Source: Rhodophyticola sp. CCM32
GTDB taxonomy: Bacteria > Pseudomonadota > Alphaproteobacteria > Rhodobacterales > Rhodobacteraceae
DNA: 64,000 nt
Assembly: GCF_004751985.1 (NCBI RefSeq)
Contig: NZ_CP038492.1
Location: forward strand, 682,001 to 746,000
Reading direction: 5' to 3'
Position 1 is the stretch's first letter. The number at the start of each line of letters is the position of its first letter. Shown here piece after piece: positions 50,767 through 59,631 of the stretch. The position numbers and the translations under genes are program-made. The notes under the pieces were generated by a model. That model searched no databases and was not told the DNA's origin. It saw only the letters and a list, made by a program, of their open reading frames with translations.

Positions 50767-53075
50767 CCCAGATCCCGCGCATCGGCCGCACCGGGGATGA
50801 ATCTGTTCCGTTCCCGAAACCGCAGAAAAAATCAGGGGCGCGGGCGCCCAATATCGTGTTCTGGCTGATCGACGATGCGGGGTTCGGCAATTTCAGCCCC
50901 TATGGCGGGCTGGTCGATATGCCCGTCATGCAGCGTCTTGCGGATCGCGGGGTGACGTTTTCCAACGCCCATGTGACGCCGCTATGTACGCCCACACGGT
51001 CCAGCCTGATGACCGGCAAGAACCATCACGCCAACCATATGTCTGCGGTTCCACGGTTTTCCCAGGGGTTCCCGGCCCATGACAGCCAGATCCCGCGGGA
51101 ACACGGGTTTGTGTCCGAGATGCTGCTGGAGGAAGGCTATGCCACGCTTTGCGTCGGCAAATGGCATCTGACGGGGATCGATGATATGTCCATGGCCGCG
51201 TCGCGGAAGAACTGGCCATTGGGGCGCGGGTTTGAACGGTTTTACGGCTTCATGGCCGGTCAGACCAGCCAGTTTGCGCCGCATCTGGTGCTCGACAACC
51301 ATTCCCTGCGCCGGGATCAGGCGTTTCCCGAGGAGTATCATCTGTCCGAGGATATGGTGGACCGCTCGATTGAGTATATCGGGGATTTGCGCGGCGGTGA
51401 CGCGGAAAAACCGTTCTTCCTGTACCTGCCTTTCGGGGCGACACATGCGCCGCATCATGCGCCCCGGGAATGGATTGACCGCTACAAGGGCAAGTTTGAT
51501 GACGGGTGGGATGCCTATCGCGAAACCGTCCATGCGCAGCAAAAGGCCAAAGGTCTGGTGGTCGATGGCTCGCCCTTGTCCCTGCGCGACCCCGATGTGC
51601 CCGCATGGGACAGTCTGAGCGCCGAACAGCGCCGCGTTTCCGCCCGCTATATGGAGGCGTTTGCGGGCATGGCCTCGCATATGGATCATCAGGTCGGGCG
51701 GTTGATGGATTACCTTGAAGATATCGGGGAGCTGGACAATACGGTGATCCTGGTTCTGGCCGATAATGGCGCCAGTTCCGAAGGGGGGGCAACCGGGGCC
51801 TTCAACAACCAGCAATTCCAGGGGGGTATTCCGCAGGACAGCGGCACCGATGAGATGATTGATCAGATCGGCGGGCCGCGTTCCTATAACCATTATCCCT
51901 GGGGCTGGGCCTGGGCCGGGAACACGCCGTTCCGGCGCTGGAAACGCGAAACCTATCGCGGCGGCTGTGCGGTGCCGTTTGTGTTGAGCTGGCCTGACGG
52001 CATTGGCGATCACGGCAGTATTCGTGATCAGTTTGTCCATGTCGTCGATGTGGTGCCGACGCTTTTGGATCTGCTCAAGCTGGAACAGCCAAAACAGTTG
52101 AACGGTGTGACCCAGGCGGCAATGGATGGTGTCAGTTTCGCCGCGCATCTGGCCGAGCCGGATCGCCCGTCGGATCACATCACCCAGTATTTCGAGATCA
52201 TGGGGCATCGGTCGATCTATCATGATGGCTGGCGCGCGGTCGCGCCCTGGCCCGGGCCGTCCCACAAGGAAGCGGGCAGGATGTGGCCTGCGGAGATCAC
52301 CGGCACCGATATGGACCGGATCGAGGCCGAAGGCTGGGAGTTGTACAATGTCGTGACAGACCCGGCGGAAACACAGGATCTTGCGCAAACCGAACCCGCG
52401 ATGCTGGCGCAGCTCAAAGCGCTCTGGTGGCATGAGGCCGGGAAATACGGGGTGCTGCCGGTTCTGGGACGCTCCCAACGTCCGGCCGATGCTGACGAGA
52501 TGATCGCCAAACCCCGCAGCCATGTCTATTTTCCGGCAACGGCCCCGGTCTTCATCGAAACGGCGGCGAATATCATCAATGTCGATTATCGGATGACCGC
52601 CGATCTGACTGTCGGGGATCATCCCGATGGCATGCTTCTGGCCCATGGCGGCGAGTTCGGCGGCTATGGGTTTATGGTGCGGGACGGGTTGCCGCGTTTT
52701 GTTTACAATTATCTGGGTATTGAGCAGGTTGAGATCGTGTCAGAGACACGCCTTGCCCCCGGCCGGCACAAAGTGGAATTCGAGTTCACCAAAACCGGCG
52801 CCCCGGATTTCGCCCGCGGGTTCGGCGCGCCCGGTCAGGGGGTGCTGCGGATTGACGGGCAGAAGGTGGGGCAGGGCCGGTTGGATCGCACGGTGCCGGT
52901 CATGCTGTCCTTTTCGGGCATGCAGACCTGCGGCTACCATCTGGCTGAACCGTTCGGGGAGTATGACCCGCCATTCACCTTTGGCGGGGTGCTGCACCGG
53001 GTCACTGTGGATATCAATACGCCCGGCCCGATCCCGGACGATCTGGCGATGGAGACCTATCTCGCGCGCCAGTGA
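50763..53075 (+). CDS. Type I sulfatase (arylsulfatase family), cytoplasmic
   Basis: The 770-residue protein has the sulfatase signature LCTPTRSSLMTG with C75 as the formylglycine precursor and R79; metal ligands D37/D38 in WLIDDAGFG, K133/H135 in VGKWHLTG, and D334/N335 in LADNGASSEGG. There is no signal peptide, so it acts inside the cell on an imported ester, releasing sulfate. The C-terminal about 200 residues (from near 580, DEMIAKPRSHVYFPA) form a beta-rich extra domain seen in long arylsulfatases of marine and soil bacteria. It follows the ABC transporter genes directly. It also needs a formylglycine-generating enzyme, not in this window. Confidence 0.92.
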   Translation: MTQIPRIGRTGDESVPFPKPQKKSGARAPNIVFWLIDDAGFGNFSPYGGLVDMPVMQRLADRGVTFSNAHVTPLCTPTRSSLMTGKNHHANHMSAVPRFSQGFPAHDSQIPREHGFVSEMLLEEGYATLCVGKWHLTGIDDMSMAASRKNWPLGRGFERFYGFMAGQTSQFAPHLVLDNHSLRRDQAFPEEYHLSEDMVDRSIEYIGDLRGGDAEKPFFLYLPFGATHAPHHAPREWIDRYKGKFDDGWDAYRETVHAQQKAKGLVVDGSPLSLRDPDVPAWDSLSAEQRRVSARYMEAFAGMASHMDHQVGRLMDYLEDIGELDNTVILVLADNGASSEGGATGAFNNQQFQGGIPQDSGTDEMIDQIGGPRSYNHYPWGWAWAGNTPFRRWKRETYRGGCAVPFVLSWPDGIGDHGSIRDQFVHVVDVVPTLLDLLKLEQPKQLNGVTQAAMDGVSFAAHLAEPDRPSDHITQYFEIMGHRSIYHDGWRAVAPWPGPSHKEAGRMWPAEITGTDMDRIEAEGWELYNVVTDPAETQDLAQTEPAMLAQLKALWWHEAGKYGVLPVLGRSQRPADADEMIAKPRSHVYFPATAPVFIETAANIINVDYRMTADLTVGDHPDGMLLAHGGEFGGYGFMVRDGLPRFVYNYLGIEQVEIVSETRLAPGRHKVEFEFTKTGAPDFARGFGAPGQGVLRIDGQKVGQGRLDRTVPVMLSFSGMQTCGYHLAEPFGEYDPPFTFGGVLHRVTVDINTPGPIPDDLAMETYLARQ

Positions 53076-53089
53076 GCGGCGTCTACAGC

Positions 53090-53133
53090 GGAATTCTGGA
53101 GAATTCCGGGTGGAAAACTGGAGTTTTCCACCC
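53090..53133. terminator. Double hairpin between the convergent sulfatase and HAD genes
   Basis: GGAATTC-TGGA-GAATTCC (53090-53107) is followed at once by a perfect 12-bp stem GGGTGGAAAACT/AGTTTTCCACCC (53108-53119 with 53122-53133). Both lie in the 95-bp convergent gap and can act in either direction. Confidence 0.7.
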
Positions 53134-53170
53134 TGCGGCGCAGTCTGTTTCAATGAAAACGCAAAAAGTT

Positions 53171-53893
53171 TTAAGACAGATGCTCTGTCACCTCGGACAG
53201 GCGATCTATGCAAAAGCTGGCGCCTTCCGCCATCAGAAGGCTGCCATGTTCCGCGCGGCAGCTGGCCAGATGCGCGCCCCCGGTGAACCCGATTGCGGGA
53301 ATACCGGCGGCAGTGGCGGCTTTGATGCCCGAGGGGGAATCCTCGATGATCAGCGTGCGCTCCTTTGCGCCGTTCATCTGATCCAGAGCGTGCAAAAAGA
53401 TATCCGGCCAGGGTTTTCCCCGGGCCACCATATCCGCGCTGAACACACGGTCCTGAAAGCGGGGGCCACAGGCCACCGCGTCAAGGGCGGTTTGCAGGCG
53501 CCGGACAGACCCGCTTGACGCGATGCAATAGGACACCGCGCGCGCATCCAGGATATCCAGCAACTCGCAAACCCCATGGACCAGTTTCAACTCCTTGCGA
53601 AACCGGTCAAAAATCCGCGCATACCACAGCTCTTTGAACTGATCCCCGACCGGCGCGCCCACCCATTCCTCCACGGTTCTGCATATCCGGTCGACCGGGG
53701 CCCCCAGAAACGCGCGCCGTATCTGCGACAGCGGGGCATCCATGCCGAATTCATTCAGCGTGGTTCTGATTTCCCCAAGCGAAATCACTTCGCTGTCGAC
53801 GATCACCCCGTCGAAATCGAAAATAACAAGATCAATATTGGCAAACGCATCTGAGGGCGCATGAGTTTGAGGGAGGGCGTGATTTGACGACAT
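53171..53893 (-). CDS. HAD-superfamily hydrolase (beta-phosphoglucomutase/phosphatase type)
   Basis: The 240-residue protein has HAD motif I LVIFDFDGVIVDSE near residue 23, motif II in CIASSG, motif III lysine in VARGKPWPDIFLHAL and motif IV TLIIEDSPSGIKAATAAG. The GVIVDSE and cap-helix pattern fit the PgmB/phosphatase branch. It lies downstream of the polyol ATPase gene and could dephosphorylate a sugar or polyol phosphate, as HAD genes in Rhodobacter polyol operons are thought to do. Confidence 0.85.
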   Translation of the reverse strand: MSSNHALPQTHAPSDAFANIDLVIFDFDGVIVDSEVISLGEIRTTLNEFGMDAPLSQIRRAFLGAPVDRICRTVEEWVGAPVGDQFKELWYARIFDRFRKELKLVHGVCELLDILDARAVSYCIASSGSVRRLQTALDAVACGPRFQDRVFSADMVARGKPWPDIFLHALDQMNGAKERTLIIEDSPSGIKAATAAGIPAIGFTGGAHLASCRAEHGSLLMAEGASFCIDRLSEVTEHLS

Positions 53894-53940
53894 GGGCTCG
53901 ACCGGCGGTTGGGGGGCGGAAAGACGCTTGGTCCGGCTGG

Positions 53941-54969
53941 TTAGGTCTTGATGGTTTTGCCGGACGCATCGAAATGATGAACCCTGTTTTCAGGCAGGCC
54001 TATGGTCGGTGTGTCGCCGATGGCCGACTGGTTTTCACCATCGGTTTTCGCGACAAGGGAAATGTCAGCGGGGCCTTTCAGGTACAAAAAGCTTTCGCCG
54101 CCAAGTTCCTCTTTCCCGACAATCGTGACGGGCAGGCCGCCGGTTGCTGCATCTGTCAGTTCAACATGTTCCGGCCGGATGCCCAGATGGGTCACCGTGT
54201 CACCGATATCCATGGGCAGCGCATCGCCAATCGCGTCTTTCGCAAACACATTCATTGATGGGGAGCCGATGAATTCCGCCACGAAACGCGAGACCGGGTT
54301 GTGGTACAGATCAAGCGGGGAGCCGACCTGCTCCACATGTCCGCCATTCAGCACAACGATGGTATCGGCCATGGTCATTGCCTCGACCTGGTCATGGGTG
54401 ACATAGATCATGGTGGCGTCCAGCTTGCGATGCAGCGCCTCCAGTTCCACCCGCATCTGAATGCGCAGCTTGGCGTCCAGATTGGACAGGGGTTCATCAA
54501 ACAGGAACACTTTGGGGTTCTTCACGATCGAGCGTCCGATTGCCACCCGTTGTCTCTGCCCGCCGGAAAGCTGTGCGGGTTTCCGGTCAAGATAATCGCC
54601 CAGTTGCAGAACGCGCGCGGCCTGTTCGATCCGCTCTTTCCGCTCGGCCGGGGGCACCCCATTGACCTTCATGCCGAATTCCATATTCGCGCGCACCGAC
54701 ATATGCGGGTAAAGCGCGTAGGACTGGAACACCATCGACACGTCCCGGTCCGCGGGCAGCGCGTTTGAAACATCCGTATCGCCGATGAAAATCTCACCGC
54801 TCTCGATACCCTCAAGCCCGGCAATGGCCCGCAGCAGGGTCGACTTTCCGCAACCCGAGGGGCCGACGAAGACAACGAAGGATCCTTCGTCGATATCAAG
54901 CGAGACATTGAAAAGCGCCTGAACCGCTCCGTAGAACTTATTGACGTTGTTTAGTTTTACGGTGGCCAA
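53941..54969 (-). CDS. Maltose/polyol-type ABC transporter ATPase (UgpC/MalK/SmoK family)
   Basis: The 342-residue protein has Walker [22 protein letters not shown]-loop [14 protein letters not shown], signature [16 protein letters not shown], Walker [18 protein letters not shown] and a C-terminal TOBE/MalK-like region with [12 protein letters not shown] near 262. It is divergent from its binding protein and permeases, an arrangement that lets the same regulator drive both directions. Confidence 0.9.
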   Translation of the reverse strand: MATVKLNNVNKFYGAVQALFNVSLDIDEGSFVVFVGPSGCGKSTLLRAIAGLEGIESGEIFIGDTDVSNALPADRDVSMVFQSYALYPHMSVRANMEFGMKVNGVPPAERKERIEQAARVLQLGDYLDRKPAQLSGGQRQRVAIGRSIVKNPKVFLFDEPLSNLDAKLRIQMRVELEALHRKLDATMIYVTHDQVEAMTMADTIVVLNGGHVEQVGSPLDLYHNPVSRFVAEFIGSPSMNVFAKDAIGDALPMDIGDTVTHLGIRPEHVELTDAATGGLPVTIVGKEELGGESFLYLKGPADISLVAKTDGENQSAIGDTPTIGLPENRVHHFDASGKTIKT

Positions 54970-55010
54970 GGCGACCTCCCTCTGCTGTCCCGGCGGTCAT
55001 GATGCCGCCT

Positions 55011-55085
55011 TCATTTGTATATGGCAGGCAAGTTTTATATTGACACTCCGCTAAATACATTTGTAATCACATTGTGACAAATGAA
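55011..55085. promoter_or_regulatory. Repeated CATTTGTA-type motifs in the polyol transporter divergent promoter
   Basis: TCATTTGTA (55011-55019), ACATTTGTA (55057-55065) and, on the minus strand, TTCATTTGTC (55085 to 55076) lie between the ATPase and binding-protein genes. The last two form an inverted pair. The same ACATTTGTA occurs at 61138-61146 in the xylB/xdh divergent promoter, so it may be the operator of the SorC-type regulator encoded between them. Confidence 0.5.
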
Positions 55086-55124
55086 TGTCAATGGGTTTTC
55101 CGGTTTCGTAAGGGAGGAAACGAG

Positions 55125-56468
55125 ATGAATCTGAAAAGAACCTTGGGAACGGTGGCCGCGTCCGCAGTGATTGCGGCAGGTGCCGCCACAACTGCATCTG
55201 CGGACTGGTCATTGGAGGAAGCCGCAGCGCCCTATGCGGGGACGACGGTGGATGTCGTGTTCCTGCTGCGCCCCGGTTATGATGCGATTGAAGAAATGCT
55301 GCCCGCCTTCGAGGAGGCAACCGGCATCAACGTCAACATCATCCGCCACCCCTATGAAAACGCCCTGGGAGAGCAGGTGCGCGATTTCGTGGCCGGCGGC
55401 GATCTTGATATCGCCCTGATTGATCTGGTCTGGATCGGCAACTTTGCCGAGAATGAGTGGATCGTGCCGATCAGCAATTTCACCTCGAACCCGGATCTGG
55501 CCGACCCGGATCTGAACATGGATGATTTCTTTCCGCTGGTTCTGAACGCGTTTGGCGGCTGGGATGGAGAGATTTACGGCCTGCCGGTCGACAATTATTC
55601 CGGTCTGCTGTTCTACAACCGCTGCATGCTGGAAGAGGCCGGGTTTGACGGCCCGCCCGAAACCTGGGATCAGGTTCTCAACGAATACGGCCCGGCGTTG
55701 ACCCATGACGGTCAATATGCCTTTGCGCTGCAATCCAAACGGAATGAAACCCAGTCGGCTGACAGTTTCGCGCGGATGTTGTGGCCCTTCGGCGGCTCAT
55801 TCCTGGACGAAAACTTCCGCTCGAACCTGCTGTCGGAAGGCAGTCAGGCGGGTCTGAATTTCCGTCAGGAGCTGATGCAGTACATGCCCGAGGGGATCGT
55901 TGCCTTCGACCATGCGGAAACCGTGAACGCCTTTTCACAAGGCGATGTGGCGATGATCACCGAATGGTCGGCCTTCTATTCCAGTGTGGTCAACCCCGAA
56001 ACCTCGCGGGTTGCCGATTGCGTGGGCATCGCACCGGAACCGATGGGGTCTGCGGGCCGTCGCCCGGCGCTTGGCGGGTTCTCGATGGCGGTTGCGTCAC
56101 AGGCTGATGAGGCAGAGCAGGCAGCGGCCTATCTGTTCATCCAGTGGGCCACGTCACAGGCCAATGCGCGCCAGTATCTTGAGATGGGTGGCGTGCCAGC
56201 CCGGCAATCGGTCTATGCAGAGCCCGGTGTGGCCGAGGAATTCTCGTTCGTGCCCGCCCTGGTGGAAAGCTGGCAGGATGGCGTGCCGGAATATCGCCCG
56301 CGCTTTGCCGAATGGCCGGTCATCACCGAGATTGTCCAGGAATGGGGCACGCGCATGATGCTGGGCGAGGTGTCTGTTGAAGAAGGCGCGCGTACCATCG
56401 GCGAGCGGATGGAAGAGGTGCTGGAAGAAGCCGGTTACTATTCCGGTGACCGTCCGCTGGCACAGTAA
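55125..56468 (+). CDS. Polyol/sugar ABC transporter substrate-binding protein (family 1)
   Basis: The protein is 447 residues from the ATG at 55125, with AGGGAGGA upstream. The signal peptide is MNLKRTLGTVAASAVIAAGAATTASA. The extracellular solute-binding family 1 fold shows VDVVFLLRPGYDAIEEMLPAFEEATGINV near the mature start, GEIYGLPVDNYSGLLFYNRCMLEEAGFDGPPETWDQ near residue 165 and AMITEWSAFYSSVVNP near 280. It is similar in size to SmoE-type polyol receptors. The downstream dehydrogenases point to a pentitol. Confidence 0.88.
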   Translation: MNLKRTLGTVAASAVIAAGAATTASADWSLEEAAAPYAGTTVDVVFLLRPGYDAIEEMLPAFEEATGINVNIIRHPYENALGEQVRDFVAGGDLDIALIDLVWIGNFAENEWIVPISNFTSNPDLADPDLNMDDFFPLVLNAFGGWDGEIYGLPVDNYSGLLFYNRCMLEEAGFDGPPETWDQVLNEYGPALTHDGQYAFALQSKRNETQSADSFARMLWPFGGSFLDENFRSNLLSEGSQAGLNFRQELMQYMPEGIVAFDHAETVNAFSQGDVAMITEWSAFYSSVVNPETSRVADCVGIAPEPMGSAGRRPALGGFSMAVASQADEAEQAAAYLFIQWATSQANARQYLEMGGVPARQSVYAEPGVAEEFSFVPALVESWQDGVPEYRPRFAEWPVITEIVQEWGTRMMLGEVSVEEGARTIGERMEEVLEEAGYYSGDRPLAQ

Positions 56469-56486
56469 TCAACCGAGTCTCTCCCC

Positions 56487-56518
56487 GGTCGGGGGCATCC
56501 GGACGGGTGCCCCTGACC
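56487..56518 (+). terminator. Hairpin between the polyol binding-protein and permease genes
   Basis: GGTCGGGGGCATCC (56487-56500) pairs with GGGTGCCCCTGACC (56505-56518) with two G-U pairs and a GGAC loop. It lies in the 150-bp gap before the first permease. Confidence 0.6.
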
Positions 56519-56618
56519 ACCTTGCAAAGCATTTTGCGTTTGATCCGAAACAGGGCATATCGAAAGCCAGCGGCTTTCGGGCCGATATCAGTGTGACGTG
56601 ATATGAGGGATATGTGAC

Positions 56619-57494
56619 GTGATCGGAAAAGAAAAGAAATCAACGATTGCGGGTTTTCTGGCCCCTGCCGTGATCAGCCTGGCGCTGATCGGCATCGCGC
56701 CGCTGCTATATGCGCTTTACACCAGTCTCCATTATTTCAACCTCACAAATCTCCGCGCGCTCAGGTTCATCGGGCTGGAGAATTATCAGGATGTCCTGAC
56801 AGACAGCGTGTTCTGGACCGCGATCGGGCGGACTTTTGTGCTGCTGATGACCGCCCTGCCGATCCAGATTGCCCTGGGTCTGGGGATTGCGCTGGTGCTG
56901 CACCAGCCGGGGCTGACTCTGCTGAAAACGCTGACACGTCTGGGGCTGGTTCTGCCGATGGCCACGACTTATGCGGTGGTGGGTCTGCTGGGGCAGGTGA
57001 TGTTCAACCAGAGCTTCGGGGTGGTGAACCAGTTGATCGGGTTTGTCGGCATTGATCCGGTGAACTGGATCGGCGATTCGACCAATGCGTTTATCATGAT
57101 TGTTTTCTGGGATATCTGGCAGTGGACGCCCTTTGTCACCCTTGTGCTGCTGGCGGGGCTGACCACCGTGCCCGGTGAGGTGGAAGAGGCCGCCAAGCTG
57201 GAAACCAAAAACTGGTGGACGGTTCTGCGTTATGTGCAGCTGCCGTTTCTGATGCCGGGCCTTGTGGCGGTCCTGATCCTCAGAACGGCCGATACCCTGA
57301 AACTGTTCGATATGGTGTTCACCCTGACCCGCGGCGGGCCGGGATCGGCGACCGAGTTCATCGCCCTGATGATCCAGCGGGTCGGGTTTCGCGGCTTTGA
57401 TCAGGGGCTGGCCTCGGCGCAGGCGATCATTCTGCTGATCATCACGATTGTGTTGTCGCAGCTTTATATCCGCTTCTTCTACAAGGAAGTCTGA
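56619..57494 (+). CDS. Polyol/sugar ABC permease 1 (MalF/SmoF type)
   Basis: The 291-residue polytopic protein starts at a GTG (GAGGGA upstream) and has the CUT1 EAA loop [31 protein letters not shown] near residues 190-220. About six membrane segments are visible. It overlaps the second permease start by one base (TGATG). Confidence 0.9.
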   Translation: MIGKEKKSTIAGFLAPAVISLALIGIAPLLYALYTSLHYFNLTNLRALRFIGLENYQDVLTDSVFWTAIGRTFVLLMTALPIQIALGLGIALVLHQPGLTLLKTLTRLGLVLPMATTYAVVGLLGQVMFNQSFGVVNQLIGFVGIDPVNWIGDSTNAFIMIVFWDIWQWTPFVTLVLLAGLTTVPGEVEEAAKLETKNWWTVLRYVQLPFLMPGLVAVLILRTADTLKLFDMVFTLTRGGPGSATEFIALMIQRVGFRGFDQGLASAQAIILLIITIVLSQLYIRFFYKEV

Positions 57495-58327
57495 TGTCCA
57501 ACCGTGCCCCCGGTTCCGAACGGTCCCTGACCGCGCAGGTGATCATCATGCTGGTGATCCTGCTGTTCTGCGTGTTTCCGTTCTACTGGATGGTGACAAC
57601 CTCGCTGAAGACGCAGCTTGTGGCGCTGGAAAGCCCGCCGGTCTGGGTGTTTTCACCCACGCTCGACAATTACCGCGAGGCGCTGTTTGAAGACGGGGTG
57701 CTGCAAACCCTGCTCAACTCGATCATCATCGCGGTCTCCACCACCATATTGGCCGTGGTTCTGGGGCTGCCGGCGGCTTATGCTCTGGCGCGGTTCGAAT
57801 TTCGCGGCAAGAAAGACCTGTGGTTCTGGTTCATCACCAACCGCATGGTCTCCCCCATTGTGCTGGCGCTGCCTTTCTTCCTGATTGCGCGAAATCTGGG
57901 GATGCTGGACAAGCATATCACGCTGATCCTGATCTATCTCACCTTCAACCTGCCGATTGTCATCTGGATCTGCACCGATCAGTTCCGCTCGATCCCCAAG
58001 GATCTGGACGAGGCGGCAAAGCTGGAAGGGGCGTCACAGTTCCGGATCTTCTCGCAAATCTGCCTGCCGCTGGCGATGCCGGGGGTGGCGGTTTCGTCGA
58101 TTTTCTCGTTCATCTTCTCGTGGAACGAGCTGATGTTTGCGCTTGTGCTGACCCGCAATGCGGCCCGCACGGCGCCGGCCATGGCGGTCAGCTTCATGGA
58201 GGGCTATAACCTGCCTTACGGGAAGATCATGGCGACCTCGACCCTGATTGTCATTCCGGTTCTGATCTTCGCCCTGCTGGCCTCGCGACAACTGGTGCGG
58301 GGCCTGACCATGGGCGCGGTCAAATAG
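57494..58327 (+). CDS. Polyol/sugar ABC permease 2 (MalG/SmoG type)
   Basis: The 277-residue polytopic protein has the MalG-type N-terminus ([17 protein letters not shown]), the [23 protein letters not shown] segment near 95 and the EAA loop [28 protein letters not shown] near 170-200. It is the heterodimer partner of permease 1. Confidence 0.9.
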   Translation: MSNRAPGSERSLTAQVIIMLVILLFCVFPFYWMVTTSLKTQLVALESPPVWVFSPTLDNYREALFEDGVLQTLLNSIIIAVSTTILAVVLGLPAAYALARFEFRGKKDLWFWFITNRMVSPIVLALPFFLIARNLGMLDKHITLILIYLTFNLPIVIWICTDQFRSIPKDLDEAAKLEGASQFRIFSQICLPLAMPGVAVSSIFSFIFSWNELMFALVLTRNAARTAPAMAVSFMEGYNLPYGKIMATSTLIVIPVLIFALLASRQLVRGLTMGAVK

Positions 58328-58479
58328 TCTGTGAGCTGTGGGGCAGGGCGGGTCTTGCCCAATCCCGGGCCGGGCGCGGCCAACCGCAATTATGACGGCG
58401 CGTTGCAGGATTTCGGTGCGCCGCTTCAGGGCCTGTACATCTGAAATCCCATAGCGGTATACGGAACCGGGAGGCCAAG

Positions 58480-59442
58480 ATGTCGCGCAAGATCAAAATT
58501 GACCAGATCGACCCGGAGGAACAGCTTCTCGTCCGGCTTGTCTGGGCCTGCGATATCGAGGGGCTGACCCAGGCCGCCGCTGCCGACCGGTTCGGGATCA
58601 CCCGGTTGCGCGTGAACAAGGCGCTGTCCGAGGCGCGGGAGCGGGGCATTGTGCGGATCAGCGTTGACTCGGTCTATGCCGCCTGCGCCGAGCTTGAATG
58701 GGATCTGGCGCGAAAATACGGTCTGGAACGTGCGGTTGTGGTGCCCACGCCCGAGGATAAACGCGCCATCCAGACCCTTGTCGGCAACGGGCTTGGCACC
58801 GTGTTGCACAGTGTGCTGCAAGACCCGGAAATCCGCGTCTTCGGCATGTCCTGGGGCAACACGCTGAACATGGCGACCCGGTATATGGAGCCGCTGAACC
58901 GCCCGGATCTGGAAATCGCGTCGATCATGGGCGGGCTTGCGCAGGGATCCGATGTCAATATCTACGAGATCACAACCCGGCTGGCCGATCTGTGCAATGC
59001 GGATCACAGTTATTTCACGGCGCCGCTTTATGCAGGCAGCCCGGAAAGCCGGGAGATGTTCTTTCAGCAGGATGTCATTCAGGAAATGCTGGACAAGATC
59101 AGGTCCTGCGATGCGGTGGCCATGGCCGCGGGCGATCTGCGCAGTTCGCTTCTGGTGAAAGACGCGCTGCCCAAGGATGTGGATGCCGATGCGCTGATTG
59201 CAAAGGGCGGGGTTGGCGATCTGATGGGCTATGTTCTGGATGCCAACGGGCAGGAGATCGACCACCCGATCAACAGCCGGATCATCGGCATGACGATCAG
59301 CGATCTGGAGAAGATTTCCAATGTGATCCTGGCCGCCGGAGGACTGTTCAAGGTCAAGATCATCCGCGCGATCCTGCGCCGGGGTATCATCAACACGCTT
59401 GTCACCGATGAAGACACCGCGCGGGCGCTGATTGCCAAATAA
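58480..59442 (+). CDS. SorC-family sugar-binding transcriptional regulator
   Basis: The 320-residue protein has an N-terminal HTH (EGLTQAAAADRFGITRLRVNKALSEARERGIVRI, residues about 27-60) and a SorC/DeoR-type sugar-phosphate-binding domain (RVFGMSWGNTLNMATRYM near 125; ADLCNADHSYFTAPLYAGSPESREMFF near 170; AKGGVGDLMGYVLDANGQEI near 247). This class includes the pentitol, sorbitol and erythritol (EryD) regulators. It follows the permease genes by 152 bp and probably senses a polyol or its phosphate. Confidence 0.88.
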   Translation: MSRKIKIDQIDPEEQLLVRLVWACDIEGLTQAAAADRFGITRLRVNKALSEARERGIVRISVDSVYAACAELEWDLARKYGLERAVVVPTPEDKRAIQTLVGNGLGTVLHSVLQDPEIRVFGMSWGNTLNMATRYMEPLNRPDLEIASIMGGLAQGSDVNIYEITTRLADLCNADHSYFTAPLYAGSPESREMFFQQDVIQEMLDKIRSCDAVAMAAGDLRSSLLVKDALPKDVDADALIAKGGVGDLMGYVLDANGQEIDHPINSRIIGMTISDLEKISNVILAAGGLFKVKIIRAILRRGIINTLVTDEDTARALIAK

Positions 59443-59493
59443 CCCTTTTGGTGGTGGCGCTTATGGTATCGGCCTGAAATTCTGCACCACCCC

Positions 59494-59599
59494 GCATCAC
59501 CCTCCCGCCCGGCGGCACCGCCGGGCAGCGCCCGAACCGCCCCCACGGGGCGGGCGCTTCGCTTCCTGCCCCTCGGTTCGGGCGCCACCCTCTGCGCAA
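59494..59599. repeat. Palindromic intergenic repeat, copy 2, between convergent genes
   Basis: A 106-bp copy of the unit at 9873-9980, differing by a few substitutions and one short gap. It has the same two stems (GCCCGGCGG-CA-CCGCCGGGC and GCCCGAACCG/CGGTTCGGGC). Here it is enclosed by a further 9-bp inverted repeat CTGCACCAC (59482-59490) / GTGGTGCAG (59607-59615). It lies between the converging SorC-type and xylulokinase genes. Confidence 0.75.
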
Positions 59600-59631
59600 T
59601 GTATATGTGGTGCAGCATCCTGGTCCGGCGC

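Noticed and set aside
50982..52646. 554-codon minus-strand frame within the sulfatase gene
   Set aside because: Shadow of the sulfatase; no recognisable motif.
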